From Flavihumibacter solisilvae (lineage in GTDB: Bacteria > Bacteroidota > Bacteroidia > Chitinophagales > Chitinophagaceae): a stretch of DNA of 64,000 nt. The notes beneath the pieces are model-generated. The model was given only the letters and a program-made list of their open reading frames with translations. It made no database searches and was not told the origin of the DNA. The stretch covers positions 101,172 through 165,171 of the forward strand of contig NZ_JSVC01000045.1 in assembly GCF_000814475.1 (NCBI RefSeq). Direction: 5' to 3'. This document shows positions 8,745-18,000 of the stretch, piece after piece (position 1 is the first letter of the stretch; every line of letters begins with the position of its first letter). Made by a program: the position numbers and the translations under genes.

Positions 8745-9845
8745 ATGACAGTAATAATAGTATTGTTTGTGTTACTGGCGGTATTGGCAGTATACCTTTT
8801 TTTGAGGCAGCCGAAATTTGGCAGGGCGCCAACGGGGAAAAGACTGGAGCAGATGAAGCGGTCGGCGAATTACAAAGAGGGACAGTTCCACAACCTGAGC
8901 AATACTCCCACCCTCACGGAAGGTGTAAGCTTTTACCAGGCATTCCGTGAGTTCTTCTTCTCCCCTTCGAAAAGAAAAAAACCCCAGGTATTGGTCCCTA
9001 CACAGAAAACGGACCTGAATGGACTCCAGCCAAATGAAAATTCACTTGTCTGGTTCGGGCACTCGTCTTACTTCCTTCAACTGGAAGGAAAAAAAATCCT
9101 GGTTGACCCTGTTCTCAGCGGTCATGCCTCACCGGTAAAATTCACGACAAGGAGTTTTGGCGGCAGCGATGTGTACACTGCCGATGACATACCTGCAATT
9201 GATTACCTGTTCATCACGCACGACCACTGGGATCACCTTGACTATACAACTGTAATGAAACTTAAGCCGCGGATCGGCAGGATAATAACTGGTTTAGGTG
9301 TGGGAGCACACCTGGAGCATTGGGGTTTCGCACCGGAAACAATCATCGAAAAAGACTGGGACGAAACGGTGGTACTGGATGACGGATTCGTAGTACACAC
9401 TGCTCCTACCCGGCATTTTTCAGGAAGGGGATTTCGCCGGAACGGAACTTTGTGGCTGTCTTTCATTTTAATAACACCGAATCACCGCATTTACTTCGGC
9501 GGCGATTCGGGTTACGATTCGCATTTTGCGAACATAGGGAACAAGTATGGACCGTTCGACCTGGCCATACTTGAAAACGGCCAATATGATAAAAACTGGA
9601 AGTACATCCACATGATGCCTGAAGAGGTTTTGAAAGCTGCACAGGATCTGAAGGCTGGCAAATTGCTGCCGGTTCACTGGTCGAAATTTGCCCTTGCCAA
9701 TCACGACTGGGACGATCCCATCATCAGGCTATCTGCGGCTGGCATTCATCATACTGCCACGATACTTACCCCATTGATCGGAGAGCGGGTAAACATAGAC
9801 GTTACCACACCCTCCACGAATCAATGGTGGTTATCAAACCGGTAA
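8745..9845 (+). CDS. MBL-fold metallo-hydrolase (NAPE-PLD/UlaG-like), membrane anchored
   Basis: This 366-residue enzyme has an N-terminal membrane anchor (about residues 2-20) and a metallo-beta-lactamase fold. The dinuclear-metal motif THDHWDH is at 158-164, with further metal-site elements in TRHFSGRG, FGGDSGYD and LLPVHWSKFALANHDW near the C-terminus. The length and motif spacing match bacterial relatives of N-acyl-phosphatidylethanolamine phospholipase D. Those relatives hydrolyse phosphodiester or lactone substrates; the natural substrate here is unknown. The anchor suggests that the catalytic domain works at the membrane, probably on the periplasmic face. Confidence 0.9.
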   Translation: MTVIIVLFVLLAVLAVYLFLRQPKFGRAPTGKRLEQMKRSANYKEGQFHNLSNTPTLTEGVSFYQAFREFFFSPSKRKKPQVLVPTQKTDLNGLQPNENSLVWFGHSSYFLQLEGKKILVDPVLSGHASPVKFTTRSFGGSDVYTADDIPAIDYLFITHDHWDHLDYTTVMKLKPRIGRIITGLGVGAHLEHWGFAPETIIEKDWDETVVLDDGFVVHTAPTRHFSGRGFRRNGTLWLSFILITPNHRIYFGGDSGYDSHFANIGNKYGPFDLAILENGQYDKNWKYIHMMPEEVLKAAQDLKAGKLLPVHWSKFALANHDWDDPIIRLSAAGIHHTATILTPLIGERVNIDVTTPSTNQWWLSNR

Positions 9846-9870
9846 TTTCTGTTGGGAAAAGAGCGATGTA

Positions 9871-10647
9871 TTAATTGTCCTTGACGCAACGTACAGACAA
9901 TGCAGCCAGTGCATTGAGGCCATTGAAGCTGCCATCCGCACTGTTGTAAAGGAGCTGCTGATTATAGAACAGGGATACTGCAAGTGAATACTGGGTGAAC
10001 GGATCTCCGCCATAGAGGTCGGTTGACCAGTAATGCGTACGTAACTTCAAACCGCCAAATGTACCATCTGCAAGTCTTTCACCTGCTGGTAACGCAGTGA
10101 ATCCGCTGCTGTTGGTTGCCCCTGTATTTGGTGCTGCCCACTGTGTGGTTCCTGTAGCCTTGAGTTTACCTGCTGCAGTCGCAACGCCTCTCAGGTAGTC
10201 TCCCAATTGGATCCATTCTTCATTTGTTGGAACATGCCAGCCCTGAGGAGCGATGTTGCGTGAATCTTTAGCTGCATAAAAATTGTACAGCTTTCCATAG
10301 ATGCTTTCATTCTTAGCATTGTTTCCATAAAAACACCAGGCTGCTTTATCAGTCTTCTCTGCCAGGCTAGCCCAATCGGCCGTTGAACTGACATTTGCAA
10401 TAGGTTGACCGTTTCTATACCGCGTCACGCGCAGGTTTTCGGCCATCCACACCTGGTTCCCGATCTTGATGGTCTTGTACTCGTTACCATCAATGTCAAC
10501 ACACTTAGCTGCGATCCTGTTTTTTTTGTGATCCCTGTTTACTTTGGCGAGGGAAGTAATCGTTGGTTCGGTGTAATCTGTTTTTGAACAGCTGGAGAAG
10601 GATACGATACCACCGAACAGCACAAGGGTAGTTAATGCCATTTTCAT
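9871..10647 (-). CDS. FISUMP-domain lipoprotein
   Basis: This 258-residue predicted lipoprotein has a signal peptide with lipobox (GIVSFSSC, Cys20). The C-terminal two thirds is a FISUMP domain (Fibrobacter succinogenes major paralogous domain). It starts CVDIDGNEYKTIKIGNQVWM and continues with AENLRVTRYRNG, GKLYNFYAA, GWHVPTNEEWIQLG, and ends with ALSVRCVKDN. The domain is related to the formylglycine-generating-enzyme/C-type-lectin-like fold and is found on Bacteroidota and Fibrobacterota surface proteins; its function is not established. The gene is monocistronic and convergent with the MBL-fold gene. Confidence 0.9.
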   Translation of the reverse strand: MKMALTTLVLFGGIVSFSSCSKTDYTEPTITSLAKVNRDHKKNRIAAKCVDIDGNEYKTIKIGNQVWMAENLRVTRYRNGQPIANVSSTADWASLAEKTDKAAWCFYGNNAKNESIYGKLYNFYAAKDSRNIAPQGWHVPTNEEWIQLGDYLRGVATAAGKLKATGTTQWAAPNTGATNSSGFTALPAGERLADGTFGGLKLRTHYWSTDLYGGDPFTQYSLAVSLFYNQQLLYNSADGSFNGLNALAALSVRCVKDN

Positions 10648-11125
10648 AATGAGTGATTAAAGGGTAAACAAAACGGCCTACTTAGGAAATGAATTGGCGG
10701 TCTTTTTGGAAGGATTGGAATGGCTTACAAGGTGGAGATTGGATCCTGGCAGTTTCAGTCGCTAATGTAATATGTTAAATTAAATGCAGCAAGAAATCTC
10801 CTTGATATTATTTATCTGAAAGCTTGTCTGGGCCTGCTCTGCATGGATAAACGATTGTAATACAACAGGTGAGGGTATGAGTAATGTGAATAAGTTGTTT
10901 CATTAATTTTTCAGAAAGCAAAAATCGTCCGCCCCTTTTCGTTAAAGCGTACACGATTTAACGTTGCTTTTTTTTCCCGGCCACTCCAGGGTAAAATCGG
11001 CCAAAACTTAGTAGCATCGCGGGTTTTAGGCGCTTTACAAACTGACACCTGAACACATACGCTTATGGAAAATATCGCATGTAACAAGTTGTAACAATTC
11101 CCCATTTTGTACGTCATAAGGGAAT
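10648..11125. other. 478-bp gap without an obvious gene; contains an orphan terminator
   Basis: No ORF with a recognisable product lies between the divergent FISUMP and transglutaminase-like genes. The right half holds a strong hairpin with T-tract (10915-10975, listed separately) reading on the + strand, although no + strand gene precedes it. The 29-codon ORF at 10689-10778 is short and not supported. No exact TAnnTTTG box was found; the closest before the 11126 start is CCATTTTG at about 11102-11109, two mismatches. Confidence 0.6.
10915..10975 (+). terminator. Orphan intrinsic-terminator-like hairpin
   Basis: The left arm 10915-10928 pairs with two 3' segments, 10953-10959 and 10964-10970, to give two 7-bp helices separated by a 4-nt bulge (AACG). 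An eight-T run spans 10968-10975. The loop is about 24 nt. It could end a small untranslated transcript starting in 10680-10900 or attenuate transcription toward the gene at 11126. Confidence 0.55.
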
Positions 11126-12016
11126 ATGAAATCAATGAAGATCCTGTGCGGAATTTGCCTGCTGTCAATAGCTACTTACTGTGATGCACAACAACCCGCA
11201 TCGCGGAATACGAACCCGAAACCGATCGACACTACTTCACTTGACCTGAAAAAATTTGCCGCTTCCATATACGGCGATGAAAACGATTCGTTTGAGCAGG
11301 CCCGGAAACTTTTATATTGGCTGAGCAGCAATTTCAAATGGACAGCCACTGATTATAAATCACGTACCGTAAATGAGATCATTTTCCGCCAGGGAGGAAA
11401 TTGCTTTGAACTGGCCAAAGTGTATATGGCCATGATCAATGCCGCCGGGATTCCGCACAGAGGTATAGCCGAGATCAACATCCACACGTTTACTCCGCGG
11501 CGGCAGGAAACCGCAGCGTCATTGGTGAAGGAAAAAGGAAACAGGTACAGTGTGTTCGGCCTCCAGCATAATGATCATCGTTGGGTTGAAATTTATAATT
11601 CAAAGAGCAATAACTGGGAACCTGCCGACCCTTCTATTGGCGTCATCGGGATCAATGACTGGCTGGAAGCCCGTGTCTGGTTTGGTGAAAGAAAGACCAT
11701 CGATACTTCCTTTACCAATGAAATGATCGTTCCTTTCGCCATCTTTGTTACCGGCAACGACAAGTCGCCGGTTGAAAGCAGGTCTGCCTGGTACCTTATC
11801 GATCAGTTCAATGCACTCTACGGGGGAAAGCTTGCCGACCTGCCTGAGTGGCAGGATTGGATAAAAGGAGTTAATGCGCTCAACCTTCCTTCAATGAATG
11901 CTTTCCTTGGAAATGAAGACCTGCATCAATACCAGGAAAACATCAGCAGACTTGCCACAGCGTATGAGCGACTAAAAAATTCATGGCTCAGAAGCACTTC
12001 GGTGAAGCAGAATTAA
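11126..12016 (+). CDS. Secreted transglutaminase-like domain protein
   Basis: This 296-residue protein has a signal peptide (about residues 1-21, cleavage after CDA) and a transglutaminase/cysteine-protease-like core. The expected catalytic triad is visible: Cys93 in RQGGNCFELAKVY, His151 in NDHRWVEIY and Asp168 in WEPADPSIG. The fold is used by peptidases, transglutaminases and deglycosylating amidases, so the reaction is unassigned. The signal peptide places it in the periplasm or outside. An SDR gene follows 76 bp downstream on the same strand and may be cotranscribed, though no functional link is evident. Confidence 0.87.
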   Translation: MKSMKILCGICLLSIATYCDAQQPASRNTNPKPIDTTSLDLKKFAASIYGDENDSFEQARKLLYWLSSNFKWTATDYKSRTVNEIIFRQGGNCFELAKVYMAMINAAGIPHRGIAEINIHTFTPRRQETAASLVKEKGNRYSVFGLQHNDHRWVEIYNSKSNNWEPADPSIGVIGINDWLEARVWFGERKTIDTSFTNEMIVPFAIFVTGNDKSPVESRSAWYLIDQFNALYGGKLADLPEWQDWIKGVNALNLPSMNAFLGNEDLHQYQENISRLATAYERLKNSWLRSTSVKQN

Positions 12017-12092
12017 CAAAAAACATGTACGTGGTGTGGAGGAACGGCCATATCGGAACGCCATTTGCCGTCTATACTTTAAACACTGGTAT

Positions 12093-13073
12093 ATGCAAAA
12101 CCATCCATTAAATGGCAAAACCATTGTAATAACAGGCGCTTCCAGTGGAGCCGGCCGGATGACTGCCCTTCAATTTGCCCGTTATAAGACCTGCCTCGTT
12201 CTCGCCGGCCGCAATATGGTGGCATTGAATGAAACAGCTGAGCAATGCCGGAATGCAGGCGCTGAAACCCTGGTTCAGCGAACTGACACAGGCGATTACG
12301 AAATGGTGAAGAGCCTGGCGCGGGCAGCAAAAAACTGGAAAGGATCGATCCATGTCTGGGTCAACAATGCCGGCGTTCTGGCTGCTGGCGTTTTTGACGC
12401 TGTCCCTATGGAATTGCATGAAAAAGTGATCAGGACAAACCTGCTGGGTTACATGCACGGCGCGCACGCCGTTTTGCGCATTTTTAAAGACCAGGGATAT
12501 GGAACACTGATAAACAATATATCCGTTGGTGGCTACCTGCCGGTTCCTTATGGCAGCTGCTATTCTGCAAGTAAATTCGGAGTTCTGGGTTTTTTTGAGG
12601 CATTGAAAGGTGAACTGGCCGACTGGCCACATATACATGTGTGTGACCTGTTCCCGGCATTTCTCAATACACCGGGCATCCACCACGCTGCGAACTATAC
12701 GGGCAAGGTGATCAAGCCCGCACCTCCTGTTTTTGATCCTGTTCATGTTGCCCGCGCCTGCGTACGCGTGGCACTGGTTCCGAAGCCGGTCACTTATATT
12801 GGTTTTACTGCGCGTCCGCTTAAGTGGATACATATCATCTGCCCAGCGTTCATGAGTTATTTTACAGGCAGGATCATCCGAAAATACCTGGACAAGGCAA
12901 ACCTCATCGCTGAAACGAGCGGCAATGTGTTTGACACGGTGGAATTCGGAATGAGCACACATGGCAACAATGGGAACATCCCGAAACCCTCGAAGACCCT
13001 GGCAGCTTCTGCCGCAGTGGGACTTCTGGTCGGATTCTGGCTGACCCGGGCGCTCAGTCTGCGGCGCAGTTGA
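12093..13073 (+). CDS. Short-chain dehydrogenase/reductase (SDR) with C-terminal membrane tail
   Basis: This classical SDR has 326 residues from the ATG at 12093. An ORF extension to 12036 adds 19 residues upstream of the Rossmann fold and is unlikely. Visible are the cofactor motif TGASSGAG (14-21), NNAG (91-94), the catalytic Ser144 in NNISVGG, and Tyr157/Lys161 in YSASK. The last part (about 300-320, SAAVGLLVGFWLTRAL) is hydrophobic and may anchor the enzyme to a membrane. These enzymes reduce or oxidise alcohols and ketones with NAD(P)H. The substrate is unknown. Confidence 0.9.
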   Translation: MQNHPLNGKTIVITGASSGAGRMTALQFARYKTCLVLAGRNMVALNETAEQCRNAGAETLVQRTDTGDYEMVKSLARAAKNWKGSIHVWVNNAGVLAAGVFDAVPMELHEKVIRTNLLGYMHGAHAVLRIFKDQGYGTLINNISVGGYLPVPYGSCYSASKFGVLGFFEALKGELADWPHIHVCDLFPAFLNTPGIHHAANYTGKVIKPAPPVFDPVHVARACVRVALVPKPVTYIGFTARPLKWIHIICPAFMSYFTGRIIRKYLDKANLIAETSGNVFDTVEFGMSTHGNNGNIPKPSKTLAASAAVGLLVGFWLTRALSLRRS

Positions 13074-13254
13074 CGGATTTGCTCCACACTGCAGCGGTAA
13101 TAATTGCCCACTGTGGCCCGGCTCAAGCGGGAAGACCGCTATCAGCTGGTTGGCACAGAATTGGAATATACAGCAGTAAGAAAACGGTGATTTCCTTTAA
13201 CAAACCGTCGGAATCCAAAAGATGCGACGAATACTAAAAGGAATAAGCGTTTAC

Positions 13255-13285
13255 AAAAGCTGTATTTCTCTGAAGTACAGCTTTT
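13255..13285 (+). terminator. Intrinsic terminator after the SDR gene
   Basis: A perfect 10-bp inverted repeat (AAAAGCTGTA at 13255-13264, TACAGCTTTT at 13276-13285) with an 11-nt loop is followed by CTTATT. It lies about 180 bp after the SDR stop and just before the AI-2E gene. Confidence 0.7.
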
Positions 13286-13314
13286 CTTATTAAATTGGGA
13301 TAAGCCTAAACCTC

Positions 13315-14382
13315 CTGCTTATCACCACGAAATTTGTCCTGAACAGTCTTCGATACCTGCAGATCATCTTCTTTTCTGCCGTTATCCTCTATTTTGGGAA
13401 AACGCTGTTCATTCCTCTATTCTTCGGACTTTTTATCGCCATCGTTTTATACCCGATCTGCCACTGGCTGGAAAAGCGGCATGTGCACCGGACGATTGCC
13501 ATAACCTTATCTATTTCGATTGTAGTCCTGTTGTTTGCGCTTTTGGTCTGGCTGCTTATCCTTCAGGCCGGCACTCTTCACCGGGACTGGCCGGAACTGC
13601 AACGTAAATTCGATGAATCACTTCCGGACTTGCAGCAATGGATCCAGGACAGCCTGGGTATTACAGTACCGGCGCAAAACCGCTGGTGGCGAAACGCACT
13701 GACGAATGTGTCGACTAATGCCGGCAGTATGATCACGGAAGTATTTGGGAAAACCACATCCGGAGTACTCATGCTGTTGATCACCCCGGTTTTTACTGCT
13801 CTGTTTTTGAATGGAAGGCGAAACCTGGTCCTTTTCCTAGAGAAGGTTACCGGTGAAAGGTTCCGGCACCGCCTTCACACAATTTTGCACGAAACGATCC
13901 ACACCTACTTTCATTTCATTAAAGGAATGATCCTGGTATACATTATCGTGGGGATATTGAACAGCTTGGGCTTGCTTGCTCTAGGTATAAGGTATGCCAT
14001 CCTGTTTGGCTTCCTCACTGCAATAATGACCATCATCCCGTATGTAGGTATCATTGTAGCCGCATTTGTGCCCATAACCATCGCCTGGGTAACCAAGGAC
14101 TCGTTATGGTACCCGGCAGGCGTGATCATCGTTTTCAGTGTGGTGCAATACCTCGAGGCAAATGTCATTTTTCCGCGGGTAGTGGGAACGCAGCTGGATG
14201 TAAACACATGGATCATCCTGGCTGCAGCCATTGCCGGTGGAATTCTGTGGGGCGCCAGCGGAATGATTCTTTTCATCCCGTTTGTGGGTATTCTCAAGCT
14301 GGTGAGTGCGCATATCCCGGAATGGTCTGCACTTCACACGCTTCTAAGCAGGAATAAGGGCGTCAGTCGCCCCAGGCTGTGA
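13315..14382 (+). CDS. AI-2E/PerM-family membrane protein with a non-standard start
   Basis: This is a polytopic inner-membrane protein of the AI-2E transporter (PerM) family. The frame after the stop at 13291-13293 encodes the family N-terminus (FVLNSLRYLQIIFFSAVILY, GKTLFIPLFFGLFIAIVLYP), but no ATG, GTG or TTG occurs until a GTG at 13483, well inside the conserved part. CTG at 13315 or ATC at 13321 are the likeliest starts, giving about 355 residues. The C-terminal half has the conserved blocks GILNSLGLLALGIRYAILFGF, TIIPYVG and LEANVIFPRVVGTQLDVNTW. Members export or facilitate passage of small solutes; the substrate is unknown. It is convergent with yjbQ. Confidence 0.87.
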   Translation: MLITTKFVLNSLRYLQIIFFSAVILYFGKTLFIPLFFGLFIAIVLYPICHWLEKRHVHRTIAITLSISIVVLLFALLVWLLILQAGTLHRDWPELQRKFDESLPDLQQWIQDSLGITVPAQNRWWRNALTNVSTNAGSMITEVFGKTTSGVLMLLITPVFTALFLNGRRNLVLFLEKVTGERFRHRLHTILHETIHTYFHFIKGMILVYIIVGILNSLGLLALGIRYAILFGFLTAIMTIIPYVGIIVAAFVPITIAWVTKDSLWYPAGVIIVFSVVQYLEANVIFPRVVGTQLDVNTWIILAAAIAGGILWGASGMILFIPFVGILKLVSAHIPEWSALHTLLSRNKGVSRPRL

Positions 14383-14785
14383 TCACCAGGGATCTCTCCC
14401 CGCCCTGGTTACGATGCTCACATAAATATATCCCCTGCCAGGTTCCCAGCGCCAGTTCGCCATTGCGGATGGGAACCAGCACGGAACTTCCCAGCAGTGA
14501 CGCCTTCAGGTGCGCAGGCATATCGTCGGCACCTTCGTAATCATGAACGTAATCCGGGTCATTTTCCCGGACTGTTTTATTGAAAAACATCTCAAAATCC
14601 TTTCTCACCGTCGGATCGGCGTTTTCATTGATTGTCAGCGACGCGGAGGTATGCCTGATAAACACCTGGCACATGCCTGCCCTGATCTGTACAATCTGTG
14701 GCAGCGCCCGCTCCACTTCCGATGTGATCAGGTGGAATCCTCTTCTCCGTTCGGTTAGCGTTATGATCTGCTGGTAAGTCTTCAT
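14363..14785 (-). CDS. YjbQ/UPF0047 family protein (secondary thiamine-phosphate synthase type)
   Basis: This 140-residue protein covers the whole UPF0047 family. Characteristic blocks are GMCQVFIRHTSASLTINENADP, HDYEGADDMPAHLKASLLGSS, and the C-terminal LGTWQGIYLCEHRNQGGERSL. The family folds as a small beta-sandwich with conserved His residues; some members show weak thiamine-phosphate synthase activity, but the physiological role is unclear. The 3' end overlaps the 3' end of the convergent AI-2E gene by 20 bp. It stands alone on its strand. Confidence 0.93.
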   Translation of the reverse strand: MKTYQQIITLTERRRGFHLITSEVERALPQIVQIRAGMCQVFIRHTSASLTINENADPTVRKDFEMFFNKTVRENDPDYVHDYEGADDMPAHLKASLLGSSVLVPIRNGELALGTWQGIYLCEHRNQGGERSLVITAWGD

Positions 14786-14887
14786 AACCCAAGTTAATCA
14801 ATTCAATGTTTCTTGTGGCCCTCCCTGCGCCAGAATGACACCCCGGAGCCCTTCTTCAGCTCCACCAGGACCCTGCCTATACTATTG

Positions 14888-14920
14888 CCATCCTATACCC
14901 ATCCTATACCCATCCTATAC
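14888..14920. repeat. 11-bp tandem repeat, three exact copies
   Basis: The unit CCATCCTATAC is repeated three times without a mismatch, followed by a partial copy (CCA) and preceded by a related CCTATAC at 14874-14880. It lies in the 242-bp gap between yjbQ and the hybrid kinase, about 110 bp before the kinase start. Confidence 0.9.
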
Positions 14921-15027
14921 CCAGGTTATTTTGGAGCAACTTCCTGACATGCTGGCACAATTCTTTTGCAGGCACGATCTTTTTCTAACTCACGCGCTAA
15001 AAATGTATTTTCGGTTACACTCAAATT

Positions 15028-18000
15028 ATGCAGCCCACGAGCTTAAACAACAAGCCTGCTTCCACTCTTGAATTCTTATCCGGCGGAGGCGAACTTGGAG
15101 AAATGATCAGGAAATATGACTGGTCAACCACGCCTCTTGGCCCGGTCGAAACCTGGCCCCAGAGCCTGCGCACCTGCATCCGGATCATGCTAACCTCCCG
15201 GCAACCCATCTGGATTGGATGGGGTAAAGAACTGATCAAATTCTATAACGACCCCTACAGGGCGATTGTCGGCGGCAAGCATCCATGGGCGTTAGGGGCG
15301 CCGGCATCGGTGGTATGGAAAGACATCTGGAAAGATATTGAACCGATGCTCAGGCAGGTGATGGAAGAAGATGAAGGCACATACGTAGAATCACAGCTGC
15401 TGATCATGGAGCGTAATGGCTACCCGGAAGAAACCTATTATACGTTTTCCTATACTCCTATTCCCGGCGATGATGGGAAAACAGAGGGGATGTTCTGCGC
15501 CAATACAGATGATACCGAAAAAATCATCAATGAACGGCAGCTGAGGACACTTACGCAACTCGGCAAGAGTCTGACCGATTGCAAAAGCAATTCGGAAGTG
15601 ATAGAAAAGACAATTGCCACTTTGCAGGAGAACATTCATGATTTTCCATTTGCACTATTTCATACGGTAGATGGCGATCAGGCAACATTGCAAAGTTCGA
15701 CACCGCTGACTGAATCACAGTCCGTTTTTTTAAGTAATGTCAGGCTTCCCGGTGACCATCCTGTTGCCCAGGTGATGAACCAGGGGCTCGAATCAGGCAA
15801 GCTGCATGTATTCGAACTTCAAGACATAAGGCTGCAAAACCTGCCCCATGGAACCTGGCAGGTGCCGCCCAAATTCGGAATCATAATTCCTATTACCCAG
15901 GCCGGAATGAATCAGCCCTACGGCATCCTTACGGTAGGCGCAAATCCATATCGCCTGCTGGATGAAAAATATATCAGTTTGTTTTCCCTGATTAAAGACC
16001 AGGTGGCTACGGCTTTCGCTGATGTACATGTGCTGGAGGAAGAAAGAAAACGTGCTGAAGCCCTCGCAGAGATTGATAAGGCGAAGACCACTTTCTTTTC
16101 AAACATCAGTCATGAATTCAGGACGCCTCTGACTCTATTGATGGGTCCGATAGAAGAAGCGCTACATGACCCGAAGACCATTGAAGAAAATATGGTGCGT
16201 ATGGATGTGGCATACCGGAATGCATTGCGTATGCAGCGACTGGTAAACACCCTTCTTCAGTTCTCCCGGATTGAAGCAGGAAGAGTGGACGGCCGTTATA
16301 GAAAAGTGAACCTCAGTTCCATTACCCTCGAACTCGCCAGCACTTTCCGGTCAGCCATTGAAAAGGCCGGGATGAAGTTGGAGTTTCATAGCGAGGAGAT
16401 CACATCAGACGTGTATGTGGACATGGATATGTGGGAAAAGATCGTTCTGAATCTTGTATCCAATGCCTTCAAATACAGCAAGGACGGAACGATTACCGTA
16501 TCAGTAAAAGAAGTTGGCCAGCAAGTGCAACTAACCATCGCAGATACCGGTGTCGGCATCCCGGCAGAACACCTTGAAAAGATCTTCGACCGCTTCCACC
16601 GCATTGAAAATGTGCAGGGTCGAAGCCAGGAAGGTTCAGGAATCGGATTGGCAATGGTAAAGGAACTGGTGCGATTACACAATGGCAGCATAGAAGTGGA
16701 AAGCACAGTGGGAACGGGTTCCACATTTACTGTTTCAATTCCTGTTGGAAAAGATCATCTCCCCGACAACAAAATCGTGACGGACACTTCCACATCAGCA
16801 ACTTCCCGTTATGCAGAGGCTTTCGTCCAGGAAGCGCTGAAATGGATCCCTTCGCCGGAAAAAGACAAAATTGAAGTAAACCCTGATGACCTGACAAAAG
16901 AAAATCCATCATCAGGTTTACATATCGAAGAAAGATACAAGGTGCTTGTGGCTGATGATAACAGGGACATGCGCGAATATGTTACCCGGTTGTTATCCCC
17001 GCATTTCGAAATTGTTTCTGCTGCAGATGGAGAAGACGCATACAACAAGATATTATCGCACAAGCCAGACCTTTTGCTTTCAGATATAATGATGCCGGGG
17101 CTGGATGGTTTTGGGTTGCTGGAAAAAATCAGGCAGAACCCGGGCCTCAAGCTGTTACCGGTAATTTTATTGTCGGCAAGAGCGGGCGAAGAAGCCAAGG
17201 TGGAAGGCCTGGAAGCTGGCGCAGATGATTACCTCGTAAAGCCATTTTCCGCCAAGGAATTACTGGCAAGGGTAGAAGCAAATATCAAAATTTCAATGAG
17301 CAGGATCGCAGCAGCAAAAAATCTGCAGAATGTGATCCAGCAGTCACCGGTAGCAATGGCTTTATTGAATGGTCCTTCATTTGTCATCGAAATTGCGAAT
17401 GACATGGCGCTGGAGATCTGGGGAAGAACCAGGGAACAGGTCCTTAACAAGCCTGCACTTGAGGCATTACCGGAAATAGGTGCACAGGGATTCGGTGAGT
17501 TGTTTGAACAGGTTTATAAAACAGGGATAACCTACAGGGCTTATGAAACGCCTGTTGACCTGGTTCGCTTCGGGCAGCTGCAGACTATTTACCTGAATTT
17601 CATTTACGAACCGTTGCGGAATGAGAAAGATGAGATCGCTTCAATTATTGCTGTAGCCATCGATGTAACTGAACAAGTTATCATCCGTAAAAAGATAGAA
17701 CAGAGCCAGAAAGAACTGAATCAACTGGCCAATGCAGTTCCGCAACTGGTTTGGACTGCAGACGCCACGGGGCTTATCACCTATTATAACGACCGGGTAG
17801 CTGAGTTTGCAGGTGCTATACGGAAGGAAGATGGTTCATGGTCCTGGGAAGGCCTTGTTCACCCAGACGACCTGGCGCTTACAGAAAACGCCTGGCAAAA
17901 AGCACTGCGGGAAGGCTCCGTATACCAGGTTGAACACCGCATCCAGATGAAGGATGGCTCTTTCAGGTGGCATTTGAGTCGTGGCTTTCCCTATAAAGAT

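Noticed and set aside
10689..10778. 29-codon ORF with four Trp, possible leader peptide
   Set aside because: It is not followed by tryptophan genes, has no promoter match, and is within chance for this length.
12108..12962. Minus-strand ORF of 284 codons
   Set aside because: It is antisense to the SDR gene, which has all catalytic motifs; the antisense product has many Cys and His and no recognisable domain.
14888..14920. CRISPR-like repeat
   Set aside because: Units are adjacent without spacers and only 11 bp long, so it is a simple tandem repeat.
14835..15071. Plus-strand 78-codon ORF over the tandem repeat
   Set aside because: It reads through the repeat and into the hybrid-kinase start in a different frame; no support as a gene.
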